From Streptomyces sp. NBC_00442 (GTDB lineage: Bacteria > Actinomycetota > Actinomycetes > Streptomycetales > Streptomycetaceae): 64,000 nucleotides of DNA. Below the pieces are notes generated by a model. The model was given only the letters and a program-made list of their open reading frames with translations. It made no database searches and was not told where the DNA came from. Position 1 is the first letter of the stretch; each line of letters starts with the position of its first letter. Made by a program: the position numbers and the translations under genes. Location: positions 7,440,001-7,504,000 of the forward strand of contig NZ_CP107918.1 in the NCBI RefSeq assembly GCF_036014195.1, read 5' to 3'. This document shows, piece by piece, positions 16,802-25,835 of this stretch.

Positions 16802-17767
16802 TCAGCGCTCGGCCAGGGAGTCGGTGGGCGTCATTCGATCCCGGCGGGGCCCGCGCCACCAGTACCGCCCCACGACGAGTTCCTCAAGCGAACGGATCCG
16901 GTCGGTCAGCAACTTCGCCTGTTCGTCCGGGTGTTGCAGTGCCGCGCGGAGGTCCGATGCGAGATGGGCCGCCTCGCGAACCTCGCAGTCGGACCTGAGG
17001 GATTCGACCGGGGTCCGCGTCGCCCGTGCGACGACGTCGAGCACCGTCTCCATGTGAGGGCCGCTGAAGCGGACCAGGAACAGCCAGTCGTCGGCCGGTG
17101 TGCCGAAGCGGGCCCATTCGAAGTCCAGCAGGGCCGTCACGGCGCGGTCGTGTGCGAGCCAGTTGTCCCAGTGGCAGTCGGCGTGGACCGGCACGTTAGT
17201 GAGGGCGTGGTGCGGGGCGCTCTCCGCGATCGCCGCGAGCCCGTCGAGGAGGGAACGGGGAACGGCTCCTCGGCCGTCCAGGGCGGCGAGGGCGTCCACC
17301 TCGGTGACGAGTGCCTCGCGGCTGGTGAACCCGCCGTGGTCGAGAGGCTCCTTGAGCAGTTGCGCGACATGACCGGTGGGCTTCCAGGCGTGCAGGGAGA
17401 GGAGCCGCTGCACCGCTTGCTCAGCCAGGACGCGGGCGGTCGTGCTGTCGGCGCCGGGCAGGCCCATGCCCGGCGCCGTTCCGGGCACACGGGCGTAACA
17501 GGCGTAACGGACGTTGCGCGTCCCGAGCCGGTGGACGCCGCTGTCGAGCAGAGGAGCGGCGAGGCCGGGCGGCAGGTGCGGCGTGAGGGCGATCTCACGG
17601 TTCAGCCGCGTGTGGCCGTCGGTGTCGATGAGCTTCAGGACGACGTCCGAACCGGCGAATACGTGGTGGGAGCTGCTCGGCGCCGTCGTCATCGGGCCCG
17701 GGTCGCGCCCCAGGGCGGCCGCGGCGATGGTGCGAGCGGCCATGTGCGTGTGTCGCGGGTCGGTCAT
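16802..17767 (-). CDS. APH-family phosphotransferase
   Basis: 321 residues with the aminoglycoside-phosphotransferase/choline-kinase fold. Catalytic loop VHADCHWDNWL (Brenner His-Asp-Asn) and metal motif ALLDFEWARFG are intact; the N-lobe has VVLKLI for the ATP lysine. It should phosphorylate a hydroxyl on a small molecule; resistance and metabolic roles are both possible. ATG with GAGAGGA 5-8 nt upstream. The 17 bp to the VOC gene downstream suggests a two-gene unit. Confidence 0.8.
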   Translation of the reverse strand: MTDPRHTHMAARTIAAAALGRDPGPMTTAPSSSHHVFAGSDVVLKLIDTDGHTRLNREIALTPHLPPGLAAPLLDSGVHRLGTRNVRYACYARVPGTAPGMGLPGADSTTARVLAEQAVQRLLSLHAWKPTGHVAQLLKEPLDHGGFTSREALVTEVDALAALDGRGAVPRSLLDGLAAIAESAPHHALTNVPVHADCHWDNWLAHDRAVTALLDFEWARFGTPADDWLFLVRFSGPHMETVLDVVARATRTPVESLRSDCEVREAAHLASDLRAALQHPDEQAKLLTDRIRSLEELVVGRYWWRGPRRDRMTPTDSLAER

Positions 17768-18233
17768 GGGGTCCTCTCGGTCCTCAACGTGTGGACGTTC
17801 GCGTTCCGTTGGAGTCGTCCCGGACCCCGGTGGCTGCGCGCGCCGTCGCGCGTCACTCGCTCGAAAAGGGGTGGGGAGAGATCATGTGTGAGCTTCACGT
17901 TACAGCGTGGACAGAGTGTGCGGGGGCTGGGGTGCGGGAGGGGCGGGGGCCGGATGTGTGGGTGGTCTCGGCGTGAGAACGCGCTTGTTTCGGAGGGGAG
18001 TTGGCGTGTCATCGCGCGTCGCGAGTCTCCGGCCGAGCGGCCGTTCTGCCGGGTGGCGGCCCATCCGTCCCGTCTCGCGGGGCCTGGCCGCGCGCCGGGG
18101 AAGCGGGTCGCGACATGGCGGCACCACGACATGTCCACGCGTCACGGCATTCCGGTGCGCCGGAACGCACCGCATGATCGGGTACCAGGGGCGCCGCCAA
18201 GTGTCAGCGGTGCCCGAAACGGAGGGAAAGCCC
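17768..18233. other. No gene seen
   Basis: 466-bp divergent gap between the APH gene and the chloramphenicol-phosphotransferase-like gene. It must hold both promoters. GTTACAGCGTGGACAGAGTG around 17900-17920 is the least G/C-rich part. Open frames here have no start sites or coding bias. Confidence 0.4.
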
Positions 18234-18899
18234 ATGGCGACAGAGCCCGTTGCGGCCCCGTTCACCCCGGCCGCGAGCCCGGCCGGCGAGTCGCGGACGC
18301 GCGGCGGATTGATCATCTTCCTCAACGGCACGTCGAGTTCCGGCAAGACGAGCATCGCGAGGGAACTCCTCCCGATCCTGGGCGACACGTACTTCTCCAT
18401 GCCGGTGGACGCCTTCCACGCCATGCGGACGACTCCGCCGGGCCTCGCCCCCGACCTGCTCGCCGATGTACTCAGGCGCACCTGGATGGGCTTCCATCGG
18501 GCGGTCGCGGGAATGGCGGCCGGCGGCAACAACATCGTCGTCGACCACGTCCTCAGTGAGCGGTGGCGGTTGCTCGACTGTCTGGCGCTGTTCGCCCCCG
18601 CGGACGTCGTCCTGGTCGGCGTGCACTGCCCGCTGCCCGAGCTGGAACGGCGTGAGCGGGAGCGCGGTGACCGCCCGCCGGGTCTGGCCGCGCGACAGCT
18701 GGACCGGGTCCACGCCCACGGTCTGTACGACATCGAATGCGACACCGGCACCACGAGTCCGATCGCCTGCGCGCGGAAGATCAGGGACTTCCTGCCGCGT
18801 CGTCCGGCCCCCACCGCGTTCGAGCGCCTGAACTCGCTCGTGTGTGAAGGGGGCGGAGAAGGTGCCGCGCCGGCTGGACCATCAGGGTGGTATTTGTAA
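18234..18899 (+). CDS. Chloramphenicol-phosphotransferase-like (CPT) kinase
   Basis: 221 residues. The N-terminal P-loop is FLNGTSSSGKTSIARELLP, matching the CPT family that phosphorylates chloramphenicol in its S. venezuelae producer. FSMPVDAFHAM and the NNIVVDHVL strand give the acceptor Asp region, and HCPLPELERRERERGDR is the lid with conserved arginines. ATG has GGAGGG 7 nt upstream. No chloramphenicol biosynthetic genes are in the window, so either a resistance determinant or another small-molecule kinase. Confidence 0.78.
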   Translation: MATEPVAAPFTPAASPAGESRTRGGLIIFLNGTSSSGKTSIARELLPILGDTYFSMPVDAFHAMRTTPPGLAPDLLADVLRRTWMGFHRAVAGMAAGGNNIVVDHVLSERWRLLDCLALFAPADVVLVGVHCPLPELERRERERGDRPPGLAARQLDRVHAHGLYDIECDTGTTSPIACARKIRDFLPRRPAPTAFERLNSLVCEGGGEGAAPAGPSGWYL

Positions 18900-18994
18900 T
18901 ATTAACCAACGAATTCGGCATGCCGTAAGGTCGCGCAACTCCCCGTCGGTGACCATCTGTCCGCACAGCGCATTCCTGCGGAAGGGGTATCGGG

Positions 18995-20470
18995 ATGGGA
19001 ATCCCGCGCGGTGGTCCAGCCGCTCGGCGGACGGTGCTCGTGGTGGCGTTCACGGCTGTCGCGACCCTGCCCGGGTCCTTGGCGGGACTTCCCTCGGCAC
19101 GCGCAGGCGGAGTGGGGGAGCACAGCCTGGGGTTGACGGTCACCGTGAACACGCGCCCCGGGATCGGCGCCCTGCGGCCGGGTATCCGCGTGGGCGCGCC
19201 GGTGATCAAGGTGTACCGGGTGGCCAACCGGGGGGAGGCCGACCTGTCCACGGTCCGCCTGACCGACCCGGCCGTACCGGGTTCGCTCATCCGCTGCGCC
19301 AACGGCTCCGGCCACCCCGGATATCTGCGTGCGCTGTCGAGCACCCTGTGCACCGCGGAGTTGCCCGCCGCGCCCGGCACGCACACCGCACGGGTCGTGG
19401 CGACGGGCGTGGTCCCCTCGCTCGCGATGCGGATGCGGGCCACCGCACCGAGCGGCTACGGCGGAGTGGCCGGCGCCCTCACCCTCACCGAGAGCGCGAG
19501 ACTGCTCAGTTTCACCGAGGCCGAGATCCACTATGTGGTGGCCAACCCCGGGAACAGGACGGTGTACGCCATCGCGCTGGCGGACCCGGTGCTCGCACCC
19601 GGCCGTCTCGACTGCGCCGGCCAAGAGGACATCCCGGAGCTGCGGCCCGGTGCGTCCCTCACGTGCACGGCGCGGGTGCGGCGCGGCCCCGGCTCCTACC
19701 GCAGCGCGGGGACCGCCACCGGAAGCGACCGTACGGACACTCTGGACCCCGAGGGGCGCAGCATCGCGCCGCCGGTCCTCAGCGCGCGCGCCGACGCGGA
19801 CTTCGTCCTCCCGGCGCCGCCGAGCGCTCCGGCCGTGCCCGACGTCCTGCCGCGCGCCGTGCCGCCCCGGCGGGCGGCGGCAGCCCCGCCACCTGCCGGG
19901 GCGGGCCGTCGGGGAGTGCGTGGGCCGGGCGCGGCTGTCGGGCCCGGCACACCCGGCGGCCTCCGTGCACCTGGCGGCCCCGGCCGACCCGGCGGCCCCG
20001 GTGCCGGGGCCGGCGCCGGTCCGGGTACGCGCGCGGGTCCCGCGGGACCCGCCGCGCCCGGCGGACCCGGGGCTCCCGGCATGCCCGGGGGGGCCGGTGA
20101 CCCCGCCGGTACGGCCGCTGCCGGACCTGGTGCACCCGCCCCGCCCGCCGCACCCGCGCCCGCCGCACCTGCCGTACCGGCGCAGCCACCCGCCCCGCCC
20201 GGCGCGGCCCTTCCGCCGGGCGGCGATGCCGCGGCCCAACCGCCCGGGACCGGCATCGTCGGGGCGGTACCGGTGGGGCCGGCCGAGCCGCCCGGGACGG
20301 TGCGCCCGCCCCGGCCGACGCTGGCCCGGCCCCCGGCGCCGCCTTCGTTCCTCGGCGCCCTGCAACACCACGCGCAGGCGCATCCCGGCCTGTCCGTGGC
20401 GGCGCTGCTGCTTCTGTTCCTCCTGCCCGCCGCCCTGGCCGCGGTACTGCTGGGCTCACGCCGCCCGTAA
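18995..20470 (+). CDS. Exported cell-surface protein with collagen-like Gly-X-Y region and C-terminal membrane anchor
   Basis: 491 residues. Signal peptide at residues 1-36 ending PSARA. Two beta-sandwich-like units follow (about 40-150 and 150-245), each with a Cys pair and LTVTVNTRPG- or IHYVVANPGNRTVYA-type strands, resembling DUF11-like surface domains. Then comes a proline/alanine-rich stalk (about 260-460) including Gly-X-Y runs such as GPGTPGGLRAPGGPGRPGG. A final hydrophobic helix with a basic tail (LLGSRRP) probably anchors it. No LPXTG sortase motif. The MGIPRGG start has an acceptable GGGG upstream. Confidence 0.7.
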   Translation: MGIPRGGPAARRTVLVVAFTAVATLPGSLAGLPSARAGGVGEHSLGLTVTVNTRPGIGALRPGIRVGAPVIKVYRVANRGEADLSTVRLTDPAVPGSLIRCANGSGHPGYLRALSSTLCTAELPAAPGTHTARVVATGVVPSLAMRMRATAPSGYGGVAGALTLTESARLLSFTEAEIHYVVANPGNRTVYAIALADPVLAPGRLDCAGQEDIPELRPGASLTCTARVRRGPGSYRSAGTATGSDRTDTLDPEGRSIAPPVLSARADADFVLPAPPSAPAVPDVLPRAVPPRRAAAAPPPAGAGRRGVRGPGAAVGPGTPGGLRAPGGPGRPGGPGAGAGAGPGTRAGPAGPAAPGGPGAPGMPGGAGDPAGTAAAGPGAPAPPAAPAPAAPAVPAQPPAPPGAALPPGGDAAAQPPGTGIVGAVPVGPAEPPGTVRPPRPTLARPPAPPSFLGALQHHAQAHPGLSVAALLLLFLLPAALAAVLLGSRRP

Positions 20471-20485
20471 TCCCAAGGAGCCCAG

Positions 20486-21241
20486 GTGTCCCCAGCCGTG
20501 CAGGCCCTCGCCATCACCCTCGCGGTGGCCCTGTTCGCCGCGGCGACGGTGGTGGCGAAGCACCGCTTCTTCCCCCCGGATCCCGCCGACGAGCCGCGCG
20601 AGGACGTCGCCGAGTACATCTCGATGATGGTCGGTGTGCTGTACGCGCTCGTCCTCGGCCTCGCCCTGGTGTCCGTGTGGGAGACCAGCGACAACGCCTC
20701 TTCCCATGTACAGGCGGAAGCCGGCGCCCTGCACCAGACGTACCTGGTGGCCGATGCCCTGCCGTCCGCGGAGCAGAGCCGCGTGCGGGCGATCGCCCAG
20801 CAGTACGCCCAGCACGTCGTCGTCGCGGAATGGCCGAGAATGGCGGCCCGCGAGAGCCTCGGCGCGGGCGGGTGGACGCTCCTTTCGGAGTTGCGCGGCG
20901 CGACCCGCGTACCGGCCAACGCGACCCCGGCCCAGCAGATCGCGGCCCAGGAACTCCTCGCCCAGCTCGGCACGCTCGACGAGGCGAGGCGGGGGCGCGA
21001 GCAGGACGCGCAGAGCAGTCTCTCGCCCGTCCTGTGGGTCGGCCTGATCCTGGGCGGGGTGCTGACCGTGGCCTTCATGTTCCTCTTCGGCATCCAGCGC
21101 AACGCCACTCACATCGTGATGGTCATGGGGCTCGCCGCGCTCATCACCTTCCTGGTGCTCCTCATCCACGAACTGGACGCGCCGTTCGGGGGCTACCTCG
21201 GCACGGACACCTCGGCGTTCACCCGTCACTTCCCGGCATGA
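20486..21241 (+). CDS. DUF4239-family membrane protein
   Basis: 251 residues: an N-terminal helix, EYISMMVGVLYALVLGLALVSVWE (helix 2, residues 43-66), a long soluble loop (about 70-175) and two C-terminal helices. DUF4239 is a widespread bestrophin-like membrane family of unclear function. GTG start 16 nt after the collagen-like gene stop, with AAGGAG upstream, so the two genes are one operon. The 3' end overlaps convergent ltrA by 23 bp. Confidence 0.7.
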   Translation: MSPAVQALAITLAVALFAAATVVAKHRFFPPDPADEPREDVAEYISMMVGVLYALVLGLALVSVWETSDNASSHVQAEAGALHQTYLVADALPSAEQSRVRAIAQQYAQHVVVAEWPRMAARESLGAGGWTLLSELRGATRVPANATPAQQIAAQELLAQLGTLDEARRGREQDAQSSLSPVLWVGLILGGVLTVAFMFLFGIQRNATHIVMVMGLAALITFLVLLIHELDAPFGGYLGTDTSAFTRHFPA

Positions 21242-22427
21242 GCCGCGCGCGCCGGCGTTCGAAGAGGATCGGCCACAGCGCGACGAGGACGAGGAGCCAC
21301 ACCACCGTCAGCGTGGAAAGGCGCGCTCCGAACCCCGCGAGGAGCAGCGGCAGGGCGCAGCACGGCACGGGTACGCACAGGAGCCAGCGGCGTTCGCGGT
21401 TCGCACGCCCGAGCCAGGCGAGGCCACTGAGCAGGAAGTATCCGGCCAGGGCCGAACAGAGCAGCCATCGCGTGGCGTTGGGCAGGGTCTCCAGGTGCTC
21501 GACGGCCGCCCCGAGCGCGGCGGCCAACGCCGCGAGGCAGCCGGCCAGGAAGCAGTGCAGGGGCAACGCGGCGCGTGCGGGAAGGACCCCCGCGGCCAGG
21601 TGGGGCACTCCCGCGTAGCCGTGCCGGAACGACAGGGCCCACACCGCGGTGAGCAGGGCGAAGGCGGCGACGGAGAAGCCGTACAGCTTCCTCTCCCACG
21701 GAACGTCGGCGGCGGCCTCGATCACCTGGGCCACCCCCTCGCCCAACACGATGATCACGAACAGGCCGAGCCGCTCGCTGAGATGGTCCGCCTGCGACCG
21801 CGCCAATGACAGGCCCCCGGCGCGGACCCGGCCGGGTCGTCGACTCTCGCGCCGCTCCCGGGCCGCCCGGTGCCGGACGACGTCGCGCGCGGAGACCGCG
21901 AACGTGACGTACAGGTCGAGGACGATGCCGAGGGCCCAGAGCCATTGGCGGGCCGGTTCGTGCACCCAGAGGGACACGATCCACGGGGTCACGCCGAACG
22001 ACATCTGCGCGGCGGGCCAGTCGACGAGCACCTGACGCCGGTGCTGCCAGGCGCGGTTGGCGAGCACCCGGGTCAGGACGTAGGCGAGCGCGAACACCCG
22101 GGCATGCTGGTCGTCGCCCTCGTGCACACCGGGCACCGCGGCCGCCATGACGGCCATGCCGAACATCGCGAACAGCACCGTGCGGGTGTGGGTGCCCGCG
22201 TCGGCCACGTTGGCGTACAGGGTGAAGCAGATCCAGGCGGTCCAGAACGCCAGGAAGAGCAGCACGTAGAACCCGACGTCGGCCGGACCGGGCGTGCCGT
22301 GCAGCAGGCGGGCGATCTGTGCCACGCCCGCGACGGCCACGAGGTCGAAGAAGAGCTCCAGCCAGCTCGCGTGCCGGTCCTCCTCCGACGGCGCCCGCAC
22401 AGCCGCCCCGGCCGAATCGTCGCTCAC
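21219..22427 (-). CDS. LtrA-family (low temperature requirement A) membrane protein
   Basis: About 402 residues and at least ten hydrophobic helices. The family hallmark WLELFFDLVAVAGVAQIAR follows a short hydrophilic N-terminus, and LGLFVIIVLGEGVAQV matches the second conserved block. Named for a Listeria cold-growth locus; its molecular role is unknown. GTG at 22427 has GGGAG upstream; a GTG at 22448 is in frame and equally possible. Confidence 0.75.
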   Translation of the reverse strand: MSDDSAGAAVRAPSEEDRHASWLELFFDLVAVAGVAQIARLLHGTPGPADVGFYVLLFLAFWTAWICFTLYANVADAGTHTRTVLFAMFGMAVMAAAVPGVHEGDDQHARVFALAYVLTRVLANRAWQHRRQVLVDWPAAQMSFGVTPWIVSLWVHEPARQWLWALGIVLDLYVTFAVSARDVVRHRAARERRESRRPGRVRAGGLSLARSQADHLSERLGLFVIIVLGEGVAQVIEAAADVPWERKLYGFSVAAFALLTAVWALSFRHGYAGVPHLAAGVLPARAALPLHCFLAGCLAALAAALGAAVEHLETLPNATRWLLCSALAGYFLLSGLAWLGRANRERRWLLCVPVPCCALPLLLAGFGARLSTLTVVWLLVLVALWPILFERRRARLMPGSDG

Positions 22428-22550
22428 ACCACTCCCATCGCCGCTCACCGGCCATGCCCGTCGCCAGGACCGCCCGAACCACGCGGCGTACGGCGCCGGC
22501 GCCCGGCGTGCCGGAGCGGGATCAGACGTGCAGGCGTGTTCAGTCGTGCG

Positions 22551-22826
22551 TCACGTGTGGAGGCGGCTGTTGGCGCCGTCGTGGCCGTCGGCGCTCTCGT
22601 CGTCGAACCAGTAGTCCCCGGCCGCCAGGTAACGGAAGGCGTGCGTGGTCCGGTCGGGCAGCTCCACCGTCACCGCACGCTTGCCGTCCTTGCGGGCCAG
22701 CAGCTCATGGGTGCCGGGCCGCCAGTCGTTGAAGTCACCGACGACGCTGACCGGGCCGGGCGGGGCATCGACAGGCAGCACGAACGTGATCTCGATGCTG
22801 TCCTTGCTCCGCTTGCGTTCCAGCAC
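22551..22826 (-). CDS. Small isoamylase N-terminal/CBM48 domain protein
   Basis: 91 residues consisting almost only of an early-set CBM48 domain: ITFVLPVDAPPGPVSVVGDF, NDWRPGTHEL and YRYL-like strand TTHAFRYLAAGDYWFDDESA. Such stand-alone proteins resemble the glycogen-binding module of branching enzymes and AMPK-beta. GTG at 22826 is preceded by AGGAGGT at good spacing. It diverges from the sigma-factor gene. Possible glycogen or alpha-glucan binding. Confidence 0.78.
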   Translation of the reverse strand: MLERKRSKDSIEITFVLPVDAPPGPVSVVGDFNDWRPGTHELLARKDGKRAVTVELPDRTTHAFRYLAAGDYWFDDESADGHDGANSRLHT

Positions 22827-23109
22827 GGAAACCTCCTGTGGGTGGATGGGGTTGGGCCCATCCTGGGGCCAGGACCACGGACCCGCACCCCGGCGCCGCC
22901 GCCGACGCGCGGACCGAGCGCCCCCAACGGCCGAACGCGAGCGCCGGTCAGGGGTGCGCCCCGGCGTCGTCACGATGCGTGAGGGTTCGGGATGCGTGCG
23001 CGGGGCGGCCCTGGTTCGCTGGAAGGGCTTGCGTCGTCTCCGGCCGCGGTCAGGGCGTAGCGGCTCGGCGGCGGCGGCCCGAGCCAGGCCCAGGTTCAAG
23101 GAGCCCGCC
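22827..23109. other. Divergent promoter region
   Basis: 283 bp between the CBM48 gene and the sigma-factor gene; no coding segment. It must contain the promoters for both. I could not identify a convincing GNNT-N14-GGGTA sigma-B-type site. Confidence 0.35.
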
Positions 23110-23925
23110 ATGTCGGACACCATCCACAGCCGCGGACAGCACGGCCATGGCGACGCCCCCGACACCTCGGCGGCCTTCGTCCGTCTCGGGACGCTCGTGC
23201 GGGGGCCCGAGTACGAGACCCTGCGGGCCGACCTCGTGGCGCAGTGGCTGCCGATGGCGCAGCGCCTGGCGCTCAGGTACCGCAACCGCGGCGCGGAGAC
23301 GGACGATCTTTACCAGGTCGCCGCGATAGGACTGCTCAAGGCCGTCGACCGGTACGAGGCCGCGCGGGGCCCCTTCGAGGCGTACGCGATTCCGACCATC
23401 AACGGCGAACTCAAGCGGCACTTCCGTGACGTCCTGTGGGCGGTCCACGTGCCGCGCCGGGTCCAGGACCTCCGCAACAAGGTCCGTATCGCCCGGCAGG
23501 AGCTGAAGGCGATGCGGCCGGGCGAGCCCACCGTCGCCGAACTGGCCGCCCGGTCAGGGCTCGACGAGCAGGATGTACGGGCCGGCCTCGCGGCCCTCGG
23601 CTCCTTCAAGAGCCTCTCGCTCGAAGCCGAGACGCGAACGGAAGGCGGCGAGGGCGGGGAGAGCGTCTGCCTGACGGACACGCTCGGCGCCCCCGATCCC
23701 GGATTCGACGCCGTCATCGATCGCGAAGCGGTCAGGCCCGCCCTCCGGGCGCTGCCGGAGCGGGAATCGCGGATCCTCTACATGCGGTTCTTCGAGGGCA
23801 TGACCCAGAACCAGATCGCCGCGGAGCTCGGCATCTCCCAGATGCACGTCTCACGTCTCCTGAACAGCACGTGCGCCCGCCTGCGCGACCAGGCGCTGGA
23901 CGATGACCGCGTCGGCGCCGCCTGA
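23110..23925 (+). CDS. RNA polymerase sigma factor, SigB/SigF/SigG subfamily
   Basis: 271 residues with the domains of the stress/sporulation sigma group. Region 2 holds DDLYQVAAIGLLKAVDRYEA and FEAYAIPTINGELKRHFRD; region 3 holds VPRRVQDLRNK and PTVAELAARSGLDEQDV; region 4 holds GMTQNQIAAELGISQMHVSR (residues about 230-249). These factors are normally held by RsbW-type anti-sigma kinases and released by STAS antagonists. None is adjacent, but a STAS protein with its phosphatase lies at 37-39 kb. ATG has AAGGAG 7 nt upstream. Confidence 0.88.
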   Translation: MSDTIHSRGQHGHGDAPDTSAAFVRLGTLVRGPEYETLRADLVAQWLPMAQRLALRYRNRGAETDDLYQVAAIGLLKAVDRYEAARGPFEAYAIPTINGELKRHFRDVLWAVHVPRRVQDLRNKVRIARQELKAMRPGEPTVAELAARSGLDEQDVRAGLAALGSFKSLSLEAETRTEGGEGGESVCLTDTLGAPDPGFDAVIDREAVRPALRALPERESRILYMRFFEGMTQNQIAAELGISQMHVSRLLNSTCARLRDQALDDDRVGAA

Positions 23926-24040
23926 CGCCGTCGCCCCGCGGCGCACCGGCTTCCTCGGCGGTAGGGGCCGACGCGCGGACCGGCGTGGTTCGCCCTAGTT
24001 TGGCCCTGTCGGCAACGAGAACATGACGCTGGGAGTCCGG

Positions 24041-24265
24041 ATGGCGGGCAAGCACAGGAAGGTCCGAGCCAAGAGCGCGGGCGGGGAAGGCGCGTCCGTG
24101 GACGGCGGGGGGCAGCGAGGTGCGGCCAAGGCGTCGGACGGCCGATCCGGAGGTGCTGCGCGTCAGGCCGATCAGGTCAGGGCCAACGTGAAACAGGCCA
24201 GGGCCGACATCGAGGGCCGACCCCGCACGGACGACGAGGGAGCACCGGGCGCGAACAGCGAGTAG
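24041..24265 (+). CDS. Small basic hydrophilic protein, unknown
   Basis: 74 residues, highly charged and Gly/Ala/Arg-rich (MAGKHRKVRAKSAGG; RQADQVRANVKQARADIEG), likely a short helix with disordered ends. ATG at 24041 has GGGAG 6 nt upstream; an ATG six codons earlier lacks one. It sits just after the sigma-factor gene. No family recognised. Confidence 0.5.
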   Translation: MAGKHRKVRAKSAGGEGASVDGGGQRGAAKASDGRSGGAARQADQVRANVKQARADIEGRPRTDDEGAPGANSE

Positions 24266-24481
24266 CCGCTCCTCCCCGCGGGCCGGGGCGGCGTCTTCCG
24301 GTCGCCACGACCCGGGTGCCCGACCTCGGCCACGGGCGAGGCACATGGCGCGATAACGCCCCTGCCGAACCGCGGGGCTACCGCACCACGGCGCGCGGAC
24401 GTAATGTGTCCTGGTCCGTTTCGGCTATTACCTGTCCTGCCTGGTCGTGGTGACGGCCACTTACCCCGGGGGGTTTCGATG
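24266..24481. other. No gene seen
   Basis: Intergenic, with a relatively A/T-rich TTTCGGCTATTACCTG at about 24419-24434 that could be the promoter of the following acetyltransferase locus. No coding character. Confidence 0.35.
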
Positions 24482-25117
24482 GTGGAGGACATGGTGCGGA
24501 CATGGGCGGCGGGCTGGGCCGTTTCGCGGGGGACGCCTCCGGCCGTCGAGAAGCCCTGAGGTACCTACATCCGCGTCGAGGGAGACCCGCACGAGGCCGC
24601 GCGCCACGTGCTGCCGCGGGCCGGTGAGACGCTGGTACGCGCTGCCGCGGCGTCCGTCACGACGCCGCGCACCTGGATGAAGATGCCGATCGAGCCCGCG
24701 GAGACGGAGCCGTGGCTGCCCGCGGGTTGGGTGGTGGCCTGGGACGACACCGGGCACCTGATGGCCGTCGACCTGATGCCCGCCCAGCCCGCGGTCCCCG
24801 ACGGCTACACCGTGACCGTGGAGGACGCCGGGGCGGTCAGTCACGTCACCGTGCTGGACGCCGTGACGGGCAAGCGCGCGGCCAAGGGGCAGATGGCACG
24901 TCTGGGAGAGAGCGTGGTCGTCGACCGGGTGCTCACCGAGGAGTCGTACCGCCGCCGCGGGCTGGGGCACGTGGTGATGCGTACGCTCGTCAACCACGCC
25001 CTCGACGCGGGTGCCACCCTCGGCGTGCTCGGCGCGACCGACAGTGGGCGTGCCCTGTACGAGACCCTGGGCTGGAAGAAGCACGCCACGCTCGCGGAGT
25101 GCGTCTACCGTCCCTGA
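24482..25117 (+). pseudogene. GNAT-family acetyltransferase interrupted by an in-frame TGA
   Basis: One frame from GTG 24482 (or ATG 24491) reads MVRTWAAGWAVSRGTPPAVE, then KP, TGA (24557-24559), GTYIRVEGDPHEAARHVLP and on to a full GNAT domain (SVVVDRVLTEESYRRRGLGH is the acetyl-CoA loop, R-R-x-x-G-L/G). Protein-like sequence lies on both sides of the stop without a frame change. A Trp codon (TGG) at this place would restore one 211-residue protein. The stretch after the stop could start at GTG 24608 (169 residues) but would lose the first part of the domain. Either a nonsense mutation or a base error. Confidence 0.65.
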
Positions 25118-25240
25118 AGGGCCGGCCGCGGGCGGTGACCGCCCGGCCCGTACCACCGACGGCCCCGCCCGGCGTCAACTCCCGGGCGCCGTCGGGGGAG
25201 TGGCGGGCCGAACGCCCCGGCCGTGCCGTCCTTCCCTGGC

Positions 25241-25432
25241 CTACGGGCCGTGCTTCCCCTCTCGCTGCGCCCGAGCCATCAGGGCGTCCCTGAGTGCGAA
25301 GACGGCGGTCCGGTCGGCGTCGCGCGCGAACCGTTCGAGCAGTTCGGCCGCGCCGGGGTCCGGCCCGCCCTCCATCGCTTCGACGAGTGCGGCGATACTC
25401 GGCCACTGGTCGCTGGAATGGCTATCGTCCAC
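25241..25432 (-). CDS. Small acidic helical protein, unknown
   Basis: 63 residues: an acidic start (MDDSHSSDQWPSIAALVEAM), then helical segments with LLERFARDADRTAVFALRDA and a basic end. Composition and third-position GC fit a real gene. The GTG start lies just after a TAATAGAA-type -10 on the minus strand (about 25445-25453), suggesting a leaderless mRNA. Not recognised. Confidence 0.5.
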   Translation of the reverse strand: MDDSHSSDQWPSIAALVEAMEGGPDPGAAELLERFARDADRTAVFALRDALMARAQREGKHGP

Positions 25433-25835
25433 GGGATGTCCGGTTCTATTAGCAGCTTCGAGGTCGGCATCCGCCCCAACGGACTACTCATACCAGGACC
25501 GGACCGCTCATGGTGGCCGACTGCTGCCCGAACCACCATATAGACCAGGGTGTTCCGCCCCCCCGCCGCGCATCACGGGCGCTGGCGCGATGGAGAGGGC
25601 CGTGGAGTCCACGCGGTCCCGGCGCGGCGCGGGCGGCGTTCGCACCCGGGCGTCCCACGGGTCCTGGCACGCGCTCGGACCATGGTGCGCCTTCGGAACG
25701 CCCCCGCATCCCGCCCGTGGCCCGCGTGCGGTGTCCGGTGACCTTCCACAGACTGGGATCGGCAGGCCGTGCCGCGCGGCACGGCACGCCGCTGTGGGCC
25801 GCGGCCCGAGGGCGGTACACCAGCGAGGAGGAACC
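25433..25835. other. No gene seen
   Basis: 403 bp before the alcohol dehydrogenase. It includes lower-GC stretches (25441-25460 and about 25540-25552, CACCATATAGACC) that may hold promoters for the small minus-strand gene and the dehydrogenase. Long open frames here are shadows without coding bias. Confidence 0.35.

Noticed and set aside
18234..18899. CPT-like kinase as sign of a chloramphenicol cluster
   Set aside because: No aminodeoxychorismate, NRPS or halogenase genes in the window; the family is often found alone.
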